A stretch of 64,000 bases of DNA from Anodontia alba. Lineage: Eukaryota; Mollusca; Bivalvia; Lucinida; Lucinidae. The notes under the pieces are model-generated. The model did no database searches, was not told the origin of the DNA, and saw nothing but the letters and a program-made list of their open reading frames with translations. The stretch spans positions 1,743,501-1,807,500 of the forward strand of contig OZ024835.1 in NCBI GenBank assembly GCA_964016985.1, given 5' to 3'. A program made the translations under genes and the position numbers. This document shows positions 63,353-64,000 of this stretch, in pieces. Every line of letters begins with the position of its first letter. The stretch's first letter is position 1.

Positions 63353-64000
63353 AGACCTGTCAGAATCCATGCATTACAAATAGATACACCTCAAAGGGAA
63401 ATAACATTGGAAATACTTGCCTCCCTTTTCACTGGGTGTGTGGAGGATACTCTTACAGATGTATCTATTGGTTGATAATATTTTAATTACTTTGCCTCAT
63501 AACTGTATACTAATAATTAATATTTACCAACATTTGAGGGTCCATTAATTGTTGTTTTTTTTTGTTTTTTTTTTATCTGAACAAAACTAGACATTAATGT
63601 TGCTGTTTTTCATGCTATTCAGAAATTAAGTCTGCATCAGGCTAATCTGTATATTTAGAAAGTCTAAGGAGTTGGCCAGCCCACTTATATCACAGAGCTC
63701 TAGTTATGGTGATAGATGAAGTTATAGTTTTAGGATAACAGTTTTTAATTTTTGCACCAAAATATTGAAATGACTTTTCTTTAGCTAGCTTTTTTCATTT
63801 GTGTGTGTGTGTGTGTGTGTGCACCTGTGTGCATGTATGAGCATGCATGTGTGTGTGTGTGTTCAGTGCTGTCAAGGATCATTCATTCTACAATCTATTG
63901 ATCCATTGAATACCCGTAAAATACACATTGGTACAAAAAATAAGAAATTAACCCATTTACATCAAGTGGATTCATCTGCCATAACTCTTTTGACAGATCT
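63353..64000. other. No exon recognised; (GT)n at 63800-63860
   Basis: Presumed ERGIC3 intron. It has T tracts near 63560 and an interrupted (GT)n/(GC)AT microsatellite, with nothing else supportable. Confidence 0.4.

Overview
The window is animal nuclear DNA: AT-rich, intron-containing and very repeat-rich, with three conserved metazoan genes broken into small exons by GT-AG introns. Several long repeats (ends AAGAGGCCCATGGGCC / AGCTCACCTGAG, AGCTGTCGGAGGACAGC / GTACAGGCGAGCTAAAA and ATACCCCC..GCAGGGGGTATA) are of kinds I associate with bivalve molluscs, so a bivalve is the best guess. That assignment is inference.

Genes. (1) 1523-3179, + strand: the last two coding exons of a TRAM1-type translocon protein; the rest lies left of the window. 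(2) 34908-63136, - strand: seven C-terminal coding exons of ERGIC3, an ER-Golgi cargo receptor. All junction phases agree, giving 173 residues to the stop; the 5' half lies right of the window. (3) 52271-55297, + strand: ROMO1, a complete 80-residue mitochondrial inner membrane protein in two coding exons. It lies wholly inside a 12.8 kb ERGIC3 intron on the opposite strand. (4) The same intron holds a tRNA-Pro(CGG) gene (47577-47648, -) with a Pol III terminator.

Mobile elements. 23623-29884 (-) is a nearly intact Ngaro/DIRS-type tyrosine-recombinase retrotransposon with Gag, RT-RNase H, recombinase and SGNH hydrolase reading frames and split direct repeats. 44960-46489 is a Tc1/mariner element with one nonsense codon in its transposase. 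36256-40257 is a 4.0 kb element with ~110 bp inverted ends and a perfect 9-bp target duplication (Mutator-like) carrying a 96-bp satellite. 18041-21794 is a nest of elements around a 128-bp satellite. A LINE 3' fragment (49150-49720), a TTCGAAC-end TA element (30776-31612) and three tRNA- or Pol III-like SINE families complete the larger insertions.

Most remaining DNA is short inverted-repeat elements. Names used here: PB-1 (TTAACCCTTGTCCTGCTGAA ends), PB-2 (TTAACCCATTGTAGTCTG), PB-3 (TTAACCCTTAAAG) and PB-4 (TTAA..AGCACTCTGGG), all TTAA-flanked and piggyBac-like; TA-1 (TACGGTAAATGTCCTAAAA), TA-2 (TACCCTAAGTATTGGGACA) and TA-3 (TACCGTATTCAATCTAATTA), TA-flanked; FB-1, a foldback with GTGGGTACTCATTAGAAG arms; G, an unclassified repeat with GTGGCAGGGTATTA ends. 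Several unrelated families share one internal palindrome, GCAAACAGTGTAGAYCC..GGRTCTACACTGTTTGC. SINE-A has a tRNA-like head (GGCTCAGTTGG.. GGTTCAACCCC) and a CAACACAAACAAAC tail.

TRAM1 and ERGIC3 converge, separated by ~31 kb of transposons. ROMO1, ERGIC3 and TRAM1 are all housekeeping membrane proteins, but nothing in the sequence suggests they act together.
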